In this document: one piece after another, positions 1 to 8,661 of the stretch
Numbering within the stretch: the first letter of the stretch is position 1
Layout: every line of letters starts with the position of its first letter
NCBI RefSeq assembly: GCF_016756775.1
Contig: NZ_JAERMU010000023.1
Span: 1-64,000 of the forward strand
Source: Dryocola clanedunensis subsp. sulfonylureivorans
GTDB lineage: Bacteria > Pseudomonadota > Gammaproteobacteria > Enterobacterales > Enterobacteriaceae
DNA: 64,000 bases
Reading direction: 5' to 3'
The notes under the pieces: model-generated
What the model was told of the DNA's origin: nothing
What the model saw: only the letters and a program-made list of their open reading frames with translations
Databases searched by the model: none
Position numbers and translations under genes: made by a program

Positions 1-1
1 G

Positions 2-100
2 GCGGCGCTGGGTGCAGTAATGCGCAAGCTGGTGCACATGTGCTTCGGGGTGCTTAAAACACGCCTGCCATGGGATGAAAATTATGCAGCTACCGCTTGA
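2..100 (+). mobile_element. IS110-family transposase, C-terminal end (cut by window edge)
   Basis: An open frame runs from the left edge to a TGA at 98-100 and encodes 32 residues, including MRKLVHMCFGVLK followed by PWDENYA. This matches the usual C-terminal end of IS110/IS116/IS902 transposases (the Transposase_20 part), which carry out site-specific recombination of their element. The rest of the gene lies outside the window, so intactness cannot be judged. IS110 elements generally lack long terminal inverted repeats, so the right element boundary cannot be placed from this side. It directly abuts an accessory gene module and marks a point where E. coli synteny (mpl-yjgA) is broken. Confidence 0.75.
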
Positions 101-117
101 CGTTCAAGACGGTAGCT
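88..117. repeat. Hairpin at the end of the IS110 transposase gene
   Basis: AGCTACCG at 88-95 pairs with CGGTAGCT at 110-117. CTTGA and TCAAG extend the stem inside it, with one bulged A at 109 and a CGT loop. It covers the transposase stop codon. No T-run follows on either strand, so it is not a clear intrinsic terminator; it may be part of the element's end or simply separate the two convergent transcripts. Confidence 0.5.
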
Positions 118-123
118 ACAAAC

Positions 124-654
124 TTATCCGTTCCAGGCCATTACCACGTCGCACAAATCCTCGTTAAACCGCTGGTACTGCTCTTCGCTAATCTGCTGCG
201 GGTAGCTCAGCACAATCAGTTCGTGATCGGCAATTCCCTCATGGTAGCTCGGGTGGACATGCTCATAGCCATTTTCATGGAAGCCCAGGCTTTGATAGAA
301 GCGCAGGCGCTTATGGGCGATCTCCGTGGTCAGCGGGTCGATTTCCAGAATGGTTAACGGGTGCATTTGCAGGAACTGGCTCAGCATTCTTTTACCGTAG
401 CCCCGCGCACGCAGCTTGCCGTTTACCGCCAGGTGCTCGATGTAGGTGTAGCAGCTGAAGCGCCACGCGCCAATCATGCCGATAAACTGTTCGCCGTCGA
501 ACCACGCCTGTAGCTCGTAGCGCTCGTTTCTCAGCGCGCTGGCTTTGGCCTGCTGCTCGCGCTTCTCATGCAGGGGAAACGCGCTTTCATAAAGCGCGTC
601 TACCTCGGCAAACCACGGGGAATCCATCCCCGCTATTTTTTTAAACGTCAGCAT
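124..654 (-). CDS. GNAT-family N-acetyltransferase
   Basis: Encodes 176 residues of the GNAT fold, enzymes that transfer an acetyl group from acetyl-CoA to an amine. The acetyl-CoA pyrophosphate-binding motif appears as RARGYGKRM, near residue 97, preceded by the usual beta-4 strand (YIEHLAVNGKL). I chose the ATG at 654, one base after the stop of the upstream permease (TAATATG), so the two genes are probably translationally coupled; a TTG three codons upstream is the alternative. The substrate is unknown. Its place behind an amine/amino-acid-type permease suggests a small amine, which is an inference from context only. Confidence 0.75.
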   Translation of the reverse strand: MLTFKKIAGMDSPWFAEVDALYESAFPLHEKREQQAKASALRNERYELQAWFDGEQFIGMIGAWRFSCYTYIEHLAVNGKLRARGYGKRMLSQFLQMHPLTILEIDPLTTEIAHKRLRFYQSLGFHENGYEHVHPSYHEGIADHELIVLSYPQQISEEQYQRFNEDLCDVVMAWNG

Positions 655-655
655 A

Positions 656-1999
656 TTAATCAATCAGATGGGCGATATCGTCGTAATCCACCGACGGTGG
701 GGATTTACGCAGGAAGTCGGTGAGAAACAGCAGATAGCAGAAGCCAATCGCCAGCCAGACCAGACCGACAATCATCGCGTCGCGCTCAAGGTTGATCCAC
801 AGCCAGACGGACATCACGAAGCCGATAAGCGGCAGTAACCCATACTTGATCATCGCACTCGTACCGCGGCGCTTTTCGTTAATCAGGAAGTGTTTCACCA
901 CGCTGAGGTTAACGAAGATGAACGCGCCAAGTGCGCCGAAGCTGATCATAGAGACAACCAGCCCGAGATCCATGAACAGCGCAGACAGGGAGATAGTCGC
1001 CACGAACAGAATCGCACGGTACGGCGTATGGAATTTTTTGTGCAGGTGGAAGAAGATTTTACGCGGCAGCACGCCTTCACGCCCCATGGCGTAGAAGATA
1101 CGGGACACGCCCGTTTGCGCGGTCATTGCGGAGGCGTAAACGCCGGTCAGGTAGGCTGCCATAAAGAAGTTATACATCCACTTGCCGCCGACTTTCTCGG
1201 ACACCACCAGGCTTGCGGTATCCTGCACCGGGATCAGCGACTGCCAGTCTGGATAAGCAAGATGCGCCGCATAAGAGACGGCCATGAAAATGGCACCAGC
1301 CGCCACAACGGTAATCAGAATCGCGCGTGGCAGAGTACGTTTTGCATCGTGGGCTTCTTCTGCCATCGTGGCAATGGCATCAAAACCAAGAAACGCAAGG
1401 CACAGCACGGCCGCCCCCGAAAGCAGACCAGCAAAGTCACCAGCCCCCACCAGCAGCGGTTTCATTAAAGCTTCAGGACTCAAATTTGCTTCGCTAAACG
1501 ACAGCGCGATAAACAGCACGATGAACACCATCTGTGCCGCAATCAGCGAGAAGTTCACCGAAGTCATCAGGCGGACGCCCAGAATATTCAGCAGGCTCAC
1601 CGACGCTATACAGGCCACCACAAACACGGAGGCAGGAATAGCCGGGAAGGCCTCATGCAGGAAGATCCCCAACACTAAGTAGTTAAGAATTGGCAGGAAC
1701 AGGTAGTCCAGAATCTGCGCCCAGCCGACCAGGAAGCCAATTTTACCGCCAAAACTGCGCTGCACGTAGGAGAACGCCGACCCGGCCAGCGGCAGGGCGC
1801 TGGTCATGCGGCAGTAGCTCAGGGCAGTAAACAGGATGGTGACAATGGTTAGCAGGTAGGCGATGGGCAGATGGCCGTGGCTCAACACTGTGACCTGGCC
1901 GTAGGTGGTAAAGACACCCAGCGGGACCATATAAGCGAGGCCAAATGCGACGAGCGCAGGCGTTTTGAGGACTCTTCGCAACTGAATATTTTGTGGCAT
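656..1999 (-). CDS. APC-superfamily permease, PuuP/PlaP-like
   Basis: Encodes 447 residues with about 12 hydrophobic segments, an inner-membrane amino acid/polyamine/organocation transporter. The N-terminal part (GLAYMVPLGVFTTYGQV, later LPLAGSAFSYVQRSFGG and GWAQILDYLFLP) resembles the E. coli putrescine importers PlaP and PuuP in both sequence and length. The start is the ATG at 1999 because AGGAGA lies nine bases upstream; a longer frame to 2086 has no such site. It is followed one base later by the acetyltransferase gene. The transported compound is not known; putrescine or another small amine is the best guess from family resemblance. Confidence 0.8.
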   Translation of the reverse strand: MPQNIQLRRVLKTPALVAFGLAYMVPLGVFTTYGQVTVLSHGHLPIAYLLTIVTILFTALSYCRMTSALPLAGSAFSYVQRSFGGKIGFLVGWAQILDYLFLPILNYLVLGIFLHEAFPAIPASVFVVACIASVSLLNILGVRLMTSVNFSLIAAQMVFIVLFIALSFSEANLSPEALMKPLLVGAGDFAGLLSGAAVLCLAFLGFDAIATMAEEAHDAKRTLPRAILITVVAAGAIFMAVSYAAHLAYPDWQSLIPVQDTASLVVSEKVGGKWMYNFFMAAYLTGVYASAMTAQTGVSRIFYAMGREGVLPRKIFFHLHKKFHTPYRAILFVATISLSALFMDLGLVVSMISFGALGAFIFVNLSVVKHFLINEKRRGTSAMIKYGLLPLIGFVMSVWLWINLERDAMIVGLVWLAIGFCYLLFLTDFLRKSPPSVDYDDIAHLID

Positions 2000-2172
2000 T
2001 ACCGTATCATCTCCTGGTGAAACAAAGCACCGACTGGTCTTCCTGCCTGGGCAGGGGAATTTTGAAAACGGCGGATTTTGGCACAAGGGGTGGGGGTTGG
2101 AAAGGCGCTTATTATTAATTAGCCATTATAGTCAATGAAGTTTGTCACAAATCAGAAAATCCAGGCAGAAAC

Positions 2173-2245
2173 GGTGGATGACGCTTCGCTTATCCACCCT
2201 ACGACTGCGGTTAGTAGGGCGGATAAGCAGCCAGCGCCATCCGCC
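2173..2245. repeat. Intergenic palindromic repeat (REP/BIME-like), two inverted units
   Basis: Two units in opposite orientation each contain the elements GTAGGGYGGATAAGC and GCGCCATCCGCC or their complements (GGTGGATG...TATCCACCCTAC, then GTAGGGCGGATAAGC...CCATCCGCC). The same unit occurs at 10193-10268 and 57062-57129. Such elements lie in transcribed spacers and can stabilise upstream mRNA or end transcription. Here it separates the amidohydrolase gene from the permease gene. Confidence 0.75.
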
Positions 2246-2252
2246 AGATTAC

Positions 2253-3980
2253 TCAGGCCTGATACACGATTTTCCCGCCGACCAGCGTGCGCATAACCTT
2301 CGTCTGGTAAACCTTCTCCACCGGCTGTTCGAACAGGTTGTTTTCCAGCACGATGGCGTCCGCCAGCTTGCCGACTTCCAGCGAACCGATGTACTGCTCG
2401 CGGGCAATCATGTAGGCGGCGTCAATAGTCGCTGAACGCAGCGCTTCGATGAGCGTCAGGTCGCGGTCGGTATCCAGACGCGGGCCTGCCGGATTGCCTT
2501 CGCTGTCCCACGCGCGACGGGTCATGCCCACCTGCAGGTTGTACCATTCGTCCAGACGGTCGATCGGCCAGTCGCTGCCGTACGCCAGGCGCGCACCGGC
2601 ATCCAGGAAACGGGCCGCTGGCTCCATGTGCTCAAAACGCGCGTCGCCCAGCATTTCGCGCTCTTCATCAATCAGCACGCCAGGCAGTCCGCCCCACTGG
2701 TAGGAGAGCACCGCCGTCGCGCCCAGCTTCGCGAAACGATCGTACTGATGCGGCGCAACCAGCTCGTTGTGCGCAAGGCCAGGACGGACGTCTTTGCCCG
2801 GATAAGCGGCTCGCATTTTTTCCACCGCGTTCAGCACCATCTCGATTGCACCGTCGGCAACAGTGTGGGTGTGCGGGTGAATGCCAGCGCGGCCACATTC
2901 CACCATCAGGGCTTCGAGCACCGGCGCGGTGAAATAGAGATCGCCGTAACGCTCGCTCGGCTGCCAGTCCGGCGCGTCGTGCGTGCCACGGTTCTCGCGG
3001 TAAGGTTCCAGCAGCGAGGCGGTCATGGTTGGCGGCTGAAGCACGCCGTCCACAAAGAATTTTACGTGCGTGGTGCCGAAGCCCGGCGCTGGCGTCCATT
3101 CGGCGTCGTTCCAGCTGCGGTTAAACTCGGCGATTTCGTCGATGGCGCGTGCGGCATCTTGTGGACCGTCAACGCTGTCCGGCGTCACTTCTTTGGCACC
3201 CAGCATCCGCACCGTCAGTTCGCCACGGTCGCGCAGCACGGCGAAAGCTTCGAGCTGCTCCGCAAATACGCGGGTATCCATTACCGTCGTCACTCCCTGC
3301 TCGTTAAGCACCTGCTGGACGTGGGTCGCAATCTGTACGTTCTGCTCCGGCGTGCCGGATGGGATGCTGTCAAACGCGCGCATGGCTGGCGCATCTTCCA
3401 GAATACCGGTCAGACGGCCTGCTTCGTTGCGGGCAATCTTGCCGTCCGCAGGGATCGGCGTGTTTTCATCGATGCCCAACATTTCCAGCGCGCGGCTGTT
3501 GGCGGCCAGGGTATGGCAGTCGTTGGAGAACAGCGCCACCGGGCGCCTGGTGTTCAGTGAGTCCAGCGCTTCGCGGCTCATATCCGCCCCGACCGGCGTC
3601 ATTGCCTGACGCTGCCACGCGCGCACGGTCAGCCAGTCGTTTTCGCCATTGAACGGGTCGTTATCGATGTGCTTCTGGATTATCGCCAGCGTCTCTTCCA
3701 CAGAGAGTGCTGCGTAGTTCAGGTTGCAGCCGCGCAGCTGCTTACCGCCCCAGAACGGGTGCATGTGGCTGTCGATGATCCCCGGCAGCATCACTTTCCC
3801 CTGCAGGTCGATAACTTCGGTTTCCGGCCCGGCAAGGCGCATAACCTCTTCATCGCTGCCCACGGCAACGATATAACCTTCACCAATCGCGATGGCCTGA
3901 CAGAAGGTGTCCTGCTCATCAGCGGTATAGATCGTGCCGTTATGGTAAACGACATCAATAGCTTGGGTGTTTACAGTCAT
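2253..3980 (-). CDS. YtcJ-like metal-dependent amidohydrolase
   Basis: Encodes 575 residues of the amidohydrolase superfamily (Amidohydro_3 type). The metal-binding HxH is in IIDSHMHPFWGG (His72 and His74). A second histidine cluster, HPHTHTVADGA, lies near residue 373, and a GSDWPID motif in the C-terminal part supplies the expected catalytic aspartate. There is no signal peptide, so it should be cytoplasmic. Family members hydrolyse amide, formamide or cyclic C-N bonds, but substrates differ widely and none can be named here. It starts about 30 bases beyond the mpl terminator and precedes a permease and an acetyltransferase on the same strand, which suggests a small import-and-catabolism module. 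The ribosome-binding site is weak. Confidence 0.8.
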   Translation of the reverse strand: MTVNTQAIDVVYHNGTIYTADEQDTFCQAIAIGEGYIVAVGSDEEVMRLAGPETEVIDLQGKVMLPGIIDSHMHPFWGGKQLRGCNLNYAALSVEETLAIIQKHIDNDPFNGENDWLTVRAWQRQAMTPVGADMSREALDSLNTRRPVALFSNDCHTLAANSRALEMLGIDENTPIPADGKIARNEAGRLTGILEDAPAMRAFDSIPSGTPEQNVQIATHVQQVLNEQGVTTVMDTRVFAEQLEAFAVLRDRGELTVRMLGAKEVTPDSVDGPQDAARAIDEIAEFNRSWNDAEWTPAPGFGTTHVKFFVDGVLQPPTMTASLLEPYRENRGTHDAPDWQPSERYGDLYFTAPVLEALMVECGRAGIHPHTHTVADGAIEMVLNAVEKMRAAYPGKDVRPGLAHNELVAPHQYDRFAKLGATAVLSYQWGGLPGVLIDEEREMLGDARFEHMEPAARFLDAGARLAYGSDWPIDRLDEWYNLQVGMTRRAWDSEGNPAGPRLDTDRDLTLIEALRSATIDAAYMIAREQYIGSLEVGKLADAIVLENNLFEQPVEKVYQTKVMRTLVGGKIVYQA

Positions 3981-4005
3981 TTTTCAGCGCTCTTTCAGCG
4001 TGGGT

Positions 4006-4035
4006 AAAAAAAATGCCAGCCGGACAGGCTGGCAT
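4006..4035 (-). terminator. Rho-independent terminator of mpl
   Basis: On the minus strand, ATGCCAGCC and GGCTGGCAT form a 9-bp stem around a 5-base loop, followed by eight T. It lies 22 bases beyond the mpl stop codon and just upstream of the amidohydrolase gene. Confidence 0.9.
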
Positions 4036-4056
4036 GAATACAGGATAGTAGCTTAA

Positions 4057-5424
4057 TTACTGAGCGGCTTTTTTTGCCAGGCCGTCGAGTAATTTTTGAT
4101 GGATGCCGCCGAAGCCGCCGTTGCTCATCACCAGGATGTTATCGCCCGGCTGTGCGGTTTTGAGGATCATCTCCACCAACGAGTCCACGTCGGCGCTACA
4201 GTGCGCAGGCTGGATGCAGGCTTCGGCCACTTCCACCACCTGCCACGGAATGTGCGGCGGCTGCAGCAGGAACACCTCGTCAGCGCGGCCTAAAGAAGGC
4301 GCAAGGTCATCTTTGCTGTGGCCCATTTTCATGGTGTTAGAACGAGGTTCAAGCACGGCGAGAATACGCGCGGTGCCGCCAACTTTGCCACGCAGCGCGG
4401 CGAGGGTCGCAAGGATAGCCGTTGGGTGGTGGGCGAAGTCGTCATAAACCGCGACGCCATTCTCTTCACCGCGCAGCTCCAGGCGGCGACGGGCGTTCAC
4501 GAAACTGTCCAGCGCTTTAGCTGCGTCTGCCGGGGTCACCCCCACATGACGCGCAGCGGCGATCGCCATCAGCCCGTTATGCATATTGTGTTCACCCACA
4601 AGCTGCCAGTTCACTTCGCCGACGCGCTCGCCATCGAGCAGCACTTCCCAGCGGGAGGCATCTGCATTGAGCTTTCTCGCCAGCCACTGGCCCTGTTCGC
4701 CAACCAGCTCCTGCTCGCTCCAGCAGCCCATCGCCATGGTCTGCTTGATATTGCCGTCGTGTTCCGGCCAGATAATTTTCCCCTGCCCCGGCACGATGCG
4801 CACCAGGTGGTGGAACTGTTTCTGGATCGCTTTCAGATCGTCGAAGATATCCGCGTGGTCGAACTCAAGGTTGTTGATGATCAGCGTGCGCGGGCAGTAA
4901 TGCACAAATTTGGAACGCTTGTCGAAGAAGGCGCAGTCGTATTCGTCGGCTTCGATAACGAAGAACGGGCTGTCGCCCAGGCGCGCGGAAACGTCGAAGT
5001 TCCCCGGCACGCCGCCAATCACGAAGCCAGGCTTGTAGCCGCAGGCTTCCAGAATCCATGTTGCCATACCGGCAGTGGTGGTTTTGCCGTGTGTGCCCGC
5101 CACGGCAATAACCCAGCGGTCACGCAGGACAAAATCATGCAGCCACTGAGGGCCTGACATGTATGGGATGTTCTTCTCGAGCACGGCCTCAACACACGGA
5201 TTACCGCGCGTCATGGCGTTGCCGATGATCACTAAATCTGGCTGTGGGTCCAGCTGGCTCGGGTCATAGCCCTGAATGAGGGAGATGCCCTGCTCTTCGA
5301 GCAGCGTGCTCATTGGCGGGTAAACGTTAGCGTCTGAACCGGTGACTTCGTGGCCGAGCGTACGAGCAAGCATAGCCAGTCCGCCCATAAAGGTGCCACA
5401 AATCCCTAGAATATGAATGCGCAT
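4057..5424 (-). CDS. mpl: UDP-MurNAc:L-Ala-gamma-D-Glu-meso-DAP ligase (murein tripeptide recycling)
   Basis: Encodes 455 residues, close to the 457 of E. coli Mpl. The enzyme attaches the recycled tripeptide L-Ala-gamma-D-Glu-meso-DAP to UDP-MurNAc using ATP, so cell-wall turnover products return to peptidoglycan synthesis in the cytoplasm. An N-terminal dinucleotide-fold motif (HILGICGTFMGGLA) comes first, the ATP-binding loop GTHGKTTT sits at 110-117, and the Mur-ligase central and C-terminal domains follow. It is transcribed divergently from fbp, as in E. coli. On its other side E. coli has yjgA; here an accessory module and an IS110 element take that place. Confidence 0.97.
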   Translation of the reverse strand: MRIHILGICGTFMGGLAMLARTLGHEVTGSDANVYPPMSTLLEEQGISLIQGYDPSQLDPQPDLVIIGNAMTRGNPCVEAVLEKNIPYMSGPQWLHDFVLRDRWVIAVAGTHGKTTTAGMATWILEACGYKPGFVIGGVPGNFDVSARLGDSPFFVIEADEYDCAFFDKRSKFVHYCPRTLIINNLEFDHADIFDDLKAIQKQFHHLVRIVPGQGKIIWPEHDGNIKQTMAMGCWSEQELVGEQGQWLARKLNADASRWEVLLDGERVGEVNWQLVGEHNMHNGLMAIAAARHVGVTPADAAKALDSFVNARRRLELRGEENGVAVYDDFAHHPTAILATLAALRGKVGGTARILAVLEPRSNTMKMGHSKDDLAPSLGRADEVFLLQPPHIPWQVVEVAEACIQPAHCSADVDSLVEMILKTAQPGDNILVMSNGGFGGIHQKLLDGLAKKAAQ

Positions 5425-5608
5425 ACAAAACTATCCTTTCTCTGTTTGGCGCACATTCTACCCGCATGTTCCGCGGGGGAGAACCGCATTTCAGGATATT
5501 CCTTAAATTGCTGGCGCGATTCACCTGAGCGCGGCTATTTGAAAGTTTGTTAAGATTGTTGCCATTGCTTTACGTCATTTACTCAACCGCAACTGCAGGG
5601 AAAGTGTT

Positions 5609-6607
5609 ATGAAAACGTTAGGTGAATTTATTGTTGAGAAGCAGCACGAGTTCTCCCACGCAACCGGCGAGCTTACTGCTTTACTGTCGGCAATAAAGCT
5701 GGGCGCTAAGATCATCCACCGCGATATCAACAAGGCCGGCCTGGTCGATATCCTGGGTGCCAGCGGTGCCGAAAACGTGCAGGGCGAGGTTCAGCAAAAA
5801 CTCGATTTGTTCGCCAATGATAAACTGAAAGCCGCACTCAAGGCCCGAGGGATCGTCGCGGGGATCGCTTCCGAAGAAGAAGACGAAATTGTCGTCTTTG
5901 ACGGGGCGGATCATGCTAAATATGTCGTACTGATGGACCCGCTCGACGGCTCATCTAACATTGATGTCAACGTGTCCGTTGGCACCATCTTCTCTATCTA
6001 CCGCCGCATTACGCCGGTTGGCTCTCCGGTCACGATGGAGGATTTCCTCCAGCCGGGTAACAAGCAGGTGGCCGCGGGCTACGTGGTTTATGGCTCCTCC
6101 ACCATGCTGGTTTATACCACCGGCTGTGGCGTTCACGCCTTTACGTACGACCCGTCGCTGGGCGTGTTCTGCCTCTCTCAGGAGCGCATGCGTTTCCCAC
6201 AGAAAGGCAACACCTACTCCATCAACGAAGGCAACTACATCCGCTTCCCGACCGGGGTGAAGAAGTACATCAAGTTCTGCCAGGAAGAAGACAGCTCCAC
6301 GCAGCGCCCGTACACCTCACGCTACATCGGTTCTCTGGTGGCGGATTTCCACCGTAACCTGCTCAAAGGCGGCATCTACCTTTACCCAAGCACCGCCAGC
6401 CACCCGGAAGGGAAGCTGCGCCTGCTGTATGAAGGTAACCCGATGGCGTTTCTTGCCGAGCAGGCGGGCGGGAAAGCGAGCGATGGCAAAGAGCGTATTC
6501 TGGATATCATCCCGGAAACCCTGCACCAGCGCCGCCCGTTCTTTGTCGGCAACGAACATATGGTTGATGACGTAGAGCGCTTTATTCGCGAGTTCCCGGA
6601 CGCTTAA
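5609..6607 (+). CDS. fbp: Fructose-1,6-bisphosphatase class 1
   Basis: Encodes 332 residues, the same length as E. coli Fbp. The enzyme hydrolyses fructose 1,6-bisphosphate to fructose 6-phosphate, the committed step of gluconeogenesis, and is inhibited by AMP. The Mg-binding motif DPLDGSS is at 110-116, and an acidic stretch (EEEDE) at 89-93 supplies further metal ligands. The ATG is preceded by GGGAAAG at a suitable distance. It is monocistronic, divergent from mpl and convergent with the ytfQRT-yjfF operon. Confidence 0.98.
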   Translation: MKTLGEFIVEKQHEFSHATGELTALLSAIKLGAKIIHRDINKAGLVDILGASGAENVQGEVQQKLDLFANDKLKAALKARGIVAGIASEEEDEIVVFDGADHAKYVVLMDPLDGSSNIDVNVSVGTIFSIYRRITPVGSPVTMEDFLQPGNKQVAAGYVVYGSSTMLVYTTGCGVHAFTYDPSLGVFCLSQERMRFPQKGNTYSINEGNYIRFPTGVKKYIKFCQEEDSSTQRPYTSRYIGSLVADFHRNLLKGGIYLYPSTASHPEGKLRLLYEGNPMAFLAEQAGGKASDGKERILDIIPETLHQRRPFFVGNEHMVDDVERFIREFPDA

Positions 6608-6621
6608 GTCTTCCTGCTTTC

Positions 6622-6646
6622 GGCGGGTGAGGTCCCCTCATCCGCC
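6622..6646. terminator. Hairpin between convergent fbp and yjfF
   Basis: GGCGGGTGAGG (6622-6632) pairs with CCTCATCCGCC (6636-6646) with one G-T pair and a 3-base loop. It begins 15 bases after the fbp stop and covers the yjfF stop codon. There is no T-run, so it may act as a weak or Rho-assisted bidirectional terminator, or protect mRNA ends. Confidence 0.4.
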
Positions 6647-7633
6647 GTTCACGCTCACGCGTTTGACTGGCGAACTCTGGCGGTTCTCCCACAGCACCGT
6701 CAAACCACGCTGCAAGGCTATGAAGATAAATAACAAAATCCCGATGGCGATCTTCGTCCACCACGAACTGAGCGTGCCGTCGAAGTTAATATAAGTCTGT
6801 ATAAGCCCCTGAATCGCCACGCCGAACAGCGTGCCCAGCACGGTGCCTACTCCGCCGCTCAGCAGCGTACCGCCGATCACCACGGAGGCAATGGCGTCCA
6901 GCTCCACGCCCATGCCCGCCAGCGCATAGCCTGCCGAGGTATAAACGGAAAAGACGATGCCCGCGAGCGTAGCAAGCCCGGTTGAAAGCATATAGATGCG
7001 CACGGTAGTACTGCGCGTTGAGATGCCCATGAGGTTTGCAGAAGTCGCGCTTCCGCCAATCGCGTAAACCTGATTCCCGAAGCGGGTGCGGTGGGCGAGG
7101 AAAATACCCATCACCACCACCGCCAGCATCAGCAGCCCCATCGCGCTTAAGCGTCCGCCGCCGGGTATGCGCCACGCAAGGCTTGAGAGCGTGTCGTAGA
7201 TCGGGTGGTTAATGGGGATCGACTCTTCGGAGACCAGATAGCTGACCCCGCGCAGGAAGAACATTCCGGCGAGGGTAATGATGAAGGCCGGGATTTTCAG
7301 CGCGTCGATAAGCAGGCCCATAAATGCGCCAAACGCGCAGCCCATTAACAGCACCAGCGGGAAGGCCACCAGCGGCGACAGCCCCCAGAAACCTATCGCT
7401 TTGGCAAGAAACACGCCGGTAAAGGCAATCACCGAGCCGACCGACAGGTCGATTCCGCCGGATAAAATCACAAAGGTCATGCCGACGGCGATAATCCCCA
7501 GAAAGGCGTTGTCGGTCAGAATGTTGCAAATCACCCTGGTGGAGGCGAAGCCCGGAAACTGCGTCAGGCAGTACAGATAGCCCAGCACAAAGACCGCCAG
7601 GGTTATCATCAGCGGCAGGTTACGTTTGATCAT
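6638..7633 (-). CDS. yjfF: Galactofuranose ABC transporter, permease subunit YjfF
   Basis: Encodes 331 residues with eight to ten membrane segments, the second permease of the YtfQRT-YjfF importer for galactofuranose. It has the BPD_transp_2 signature of ribose/galactose-type permeases (GGIDLSVGSV near residue 59). I chose the ATG giving MIKRNLPLMITL, as in E. coli YjfF; it overlaps the end of ytfT by 14 bases, indicating translational coupling. It is the last gene of the operon. Confidence 0.95.
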   Translation of the reverse strand: MIKRNLPLMITLAVFVLGYLYCLTQFPGFASTRVICNILTDNAFLGIIAVGMTFVILSGGIDLSVGSVIAFTGVFLAKAIGFWGLSPLVAFPLVLLMGCAFGAFMGLLIDALKIPAFIITLAGMFFLRGVSYLVSEESIPINHPIYDTLSSLAWRIPGGGRLSAMGLLMLAVVVMGIFLAHRTRFGNQVYAIGGSATSANLMGISTRSTTVRIYMLSTGLATLAGIVFSVYTSAGYALAGMGVELDAIASVVIGGTLLSGGVGTVLGTLFGVAIQGLIQTYINFDGTLSSWWTKIAIGILLFIFIALQRGLTVLWENRQSSPVKRVSVNGG

Positions 7634-8651
7634 GGCGGCGGAGTCCTTTGAGCAAAGCAATAAAACGCGGCGACTGCACGATCAGCACGCACATCACCAC
7701 CACGGCTTTGACGACCTGGTTCAGCTCGGGCTGAAAGCCGGAGAGCAGGATGCCGGTGTTCATGCCCTGGATAATCAGCGCGCCGACGACGGAGAGCGCG
7801 ATGTTAAAGCGCCCGCCCATCAGCGAACCGCCGCCGATCACCACCGCCAGAATGGCGTCCAGCTCCAGCCACAGCCCGGCGTTGTTGGCATCGGCACCGC
7901 GAATGTCCGCCGTCACGATGATCCCGGCAATCGCCGCGCACAGGCCGCTCAGCATGTAGGTGAGCATCACCACCAGGCGCGTGTTAACCCCGGCGTTTTT
8001 TGCGGCGCGGATGTTAATCCCCACCGACTCGATGAACAGCCCCAGCGCCGTTTTGCGGGTAAACAGCCAGAAGACGATCAGCGTGGCGATGGCGATAATC
8101 ACCGGCGTCGGGAAGTAAAAAATAGAGCCGCTGCCGAGGAACGACAGGCTGGGTGAGTCAAAAGTGACGATCTGCCCGGTGGTGATCAGCTGGGCAACGC
8201 CGCGCCCGGCGACCATCAGGATCAGCGTGGCAACAAACGGCTGGATCTTAAGAATGGCGACCAGAATACCGTTCCACAACCCCGCCAGCACCCCTACGCC
8301 CAGCGAGGCAAGCACCACCACCAGCAGGCTATGTCCCGCAACGGTGAGCGTGGCGGCGGTCGCCCCGGCAATGGCCATTACCGCACCGACGGACAAATCA
8401 ATGCCGCCGGTGGCAATTACCAGCGTCATGCCAATCGCCAGCAGCGCCACGGGAGCAGCACGGTTCAGAATATCTATCGGGCTGCCGAACAGCCGTCCGT
8501 CCTGCACGACGATATTAAAGAAATGGTTGGCAACCATGCTGTCGACCAGCAGCACCAGCACCAGCGCGATGACCTGGGGAATACCGGGTGGCCAGCGGAA
8601 GCTGCGCTTCGGCTTCTGCGCTTCCGTTTGCGGCAGTGAACGAGTCATCAC
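7620..8651 (-). CDS. ytfT: Galactofuranose ABC transporter, permease subunit YtfT
   Basis: Encodes 343 residues (E. coli YtfT: 341), an inner-membrane permease that pairs with YjfF to form the channel for galactofuranose. Its GGIDLSVGAV motif (near residue 86) is shared with YjfF, and a similar LDAILAVVIGGGS segment is found near the C-terminus; both are typical of this family. The N-terminal about 25 residues are cytoplasmic and basic. It lies 10 bases downstream of the ATPase gene ytfR and overlaps yjfF. Confidence 0.95.
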   Translation of the reverse strand: MMTRSLPQTEAQKPKRSFRWPPGIPQVIALVLVLLVDSMVANHFFNIVVQDGRLFGSPIDILNRAAPVALLAIGMTLVIATGGIDLSVGAVMAIAGATAATLTVAGHSLLVVVLASLGVGVLAGLWNGILVAILKIQPFVATLILMVAGRGVAQLITTGQIVTFDSPSLSFLGSGSIFYFPTPVIIAIATLIVFWLFTRKTALGLFIESVGINIRAAKNAGVNTRLVVMLTYMLSGLCAAIAGIIVTADIRGADANNAGLWLELDAILAVVIGGGSLMGGRFNIALSVVGALIIQGMNTGILLSGFQPELNQVVKAVVVMCVLIVQSPRFIALLKGLRRHDQT

Positions 8652-8661
8652 GATTTACTCC

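Noticed and set aside
2628-3560. 310-codon plus-strand frame across the amidohydrolase gene
   Set aside because: Antisense shadow; the minus-strand protein has full-length family motifs.
4318-5157. 279-codon plus-strand frame across mpl
   Set aside because: Antisense shadow of mpl, which is complete on the other strand.
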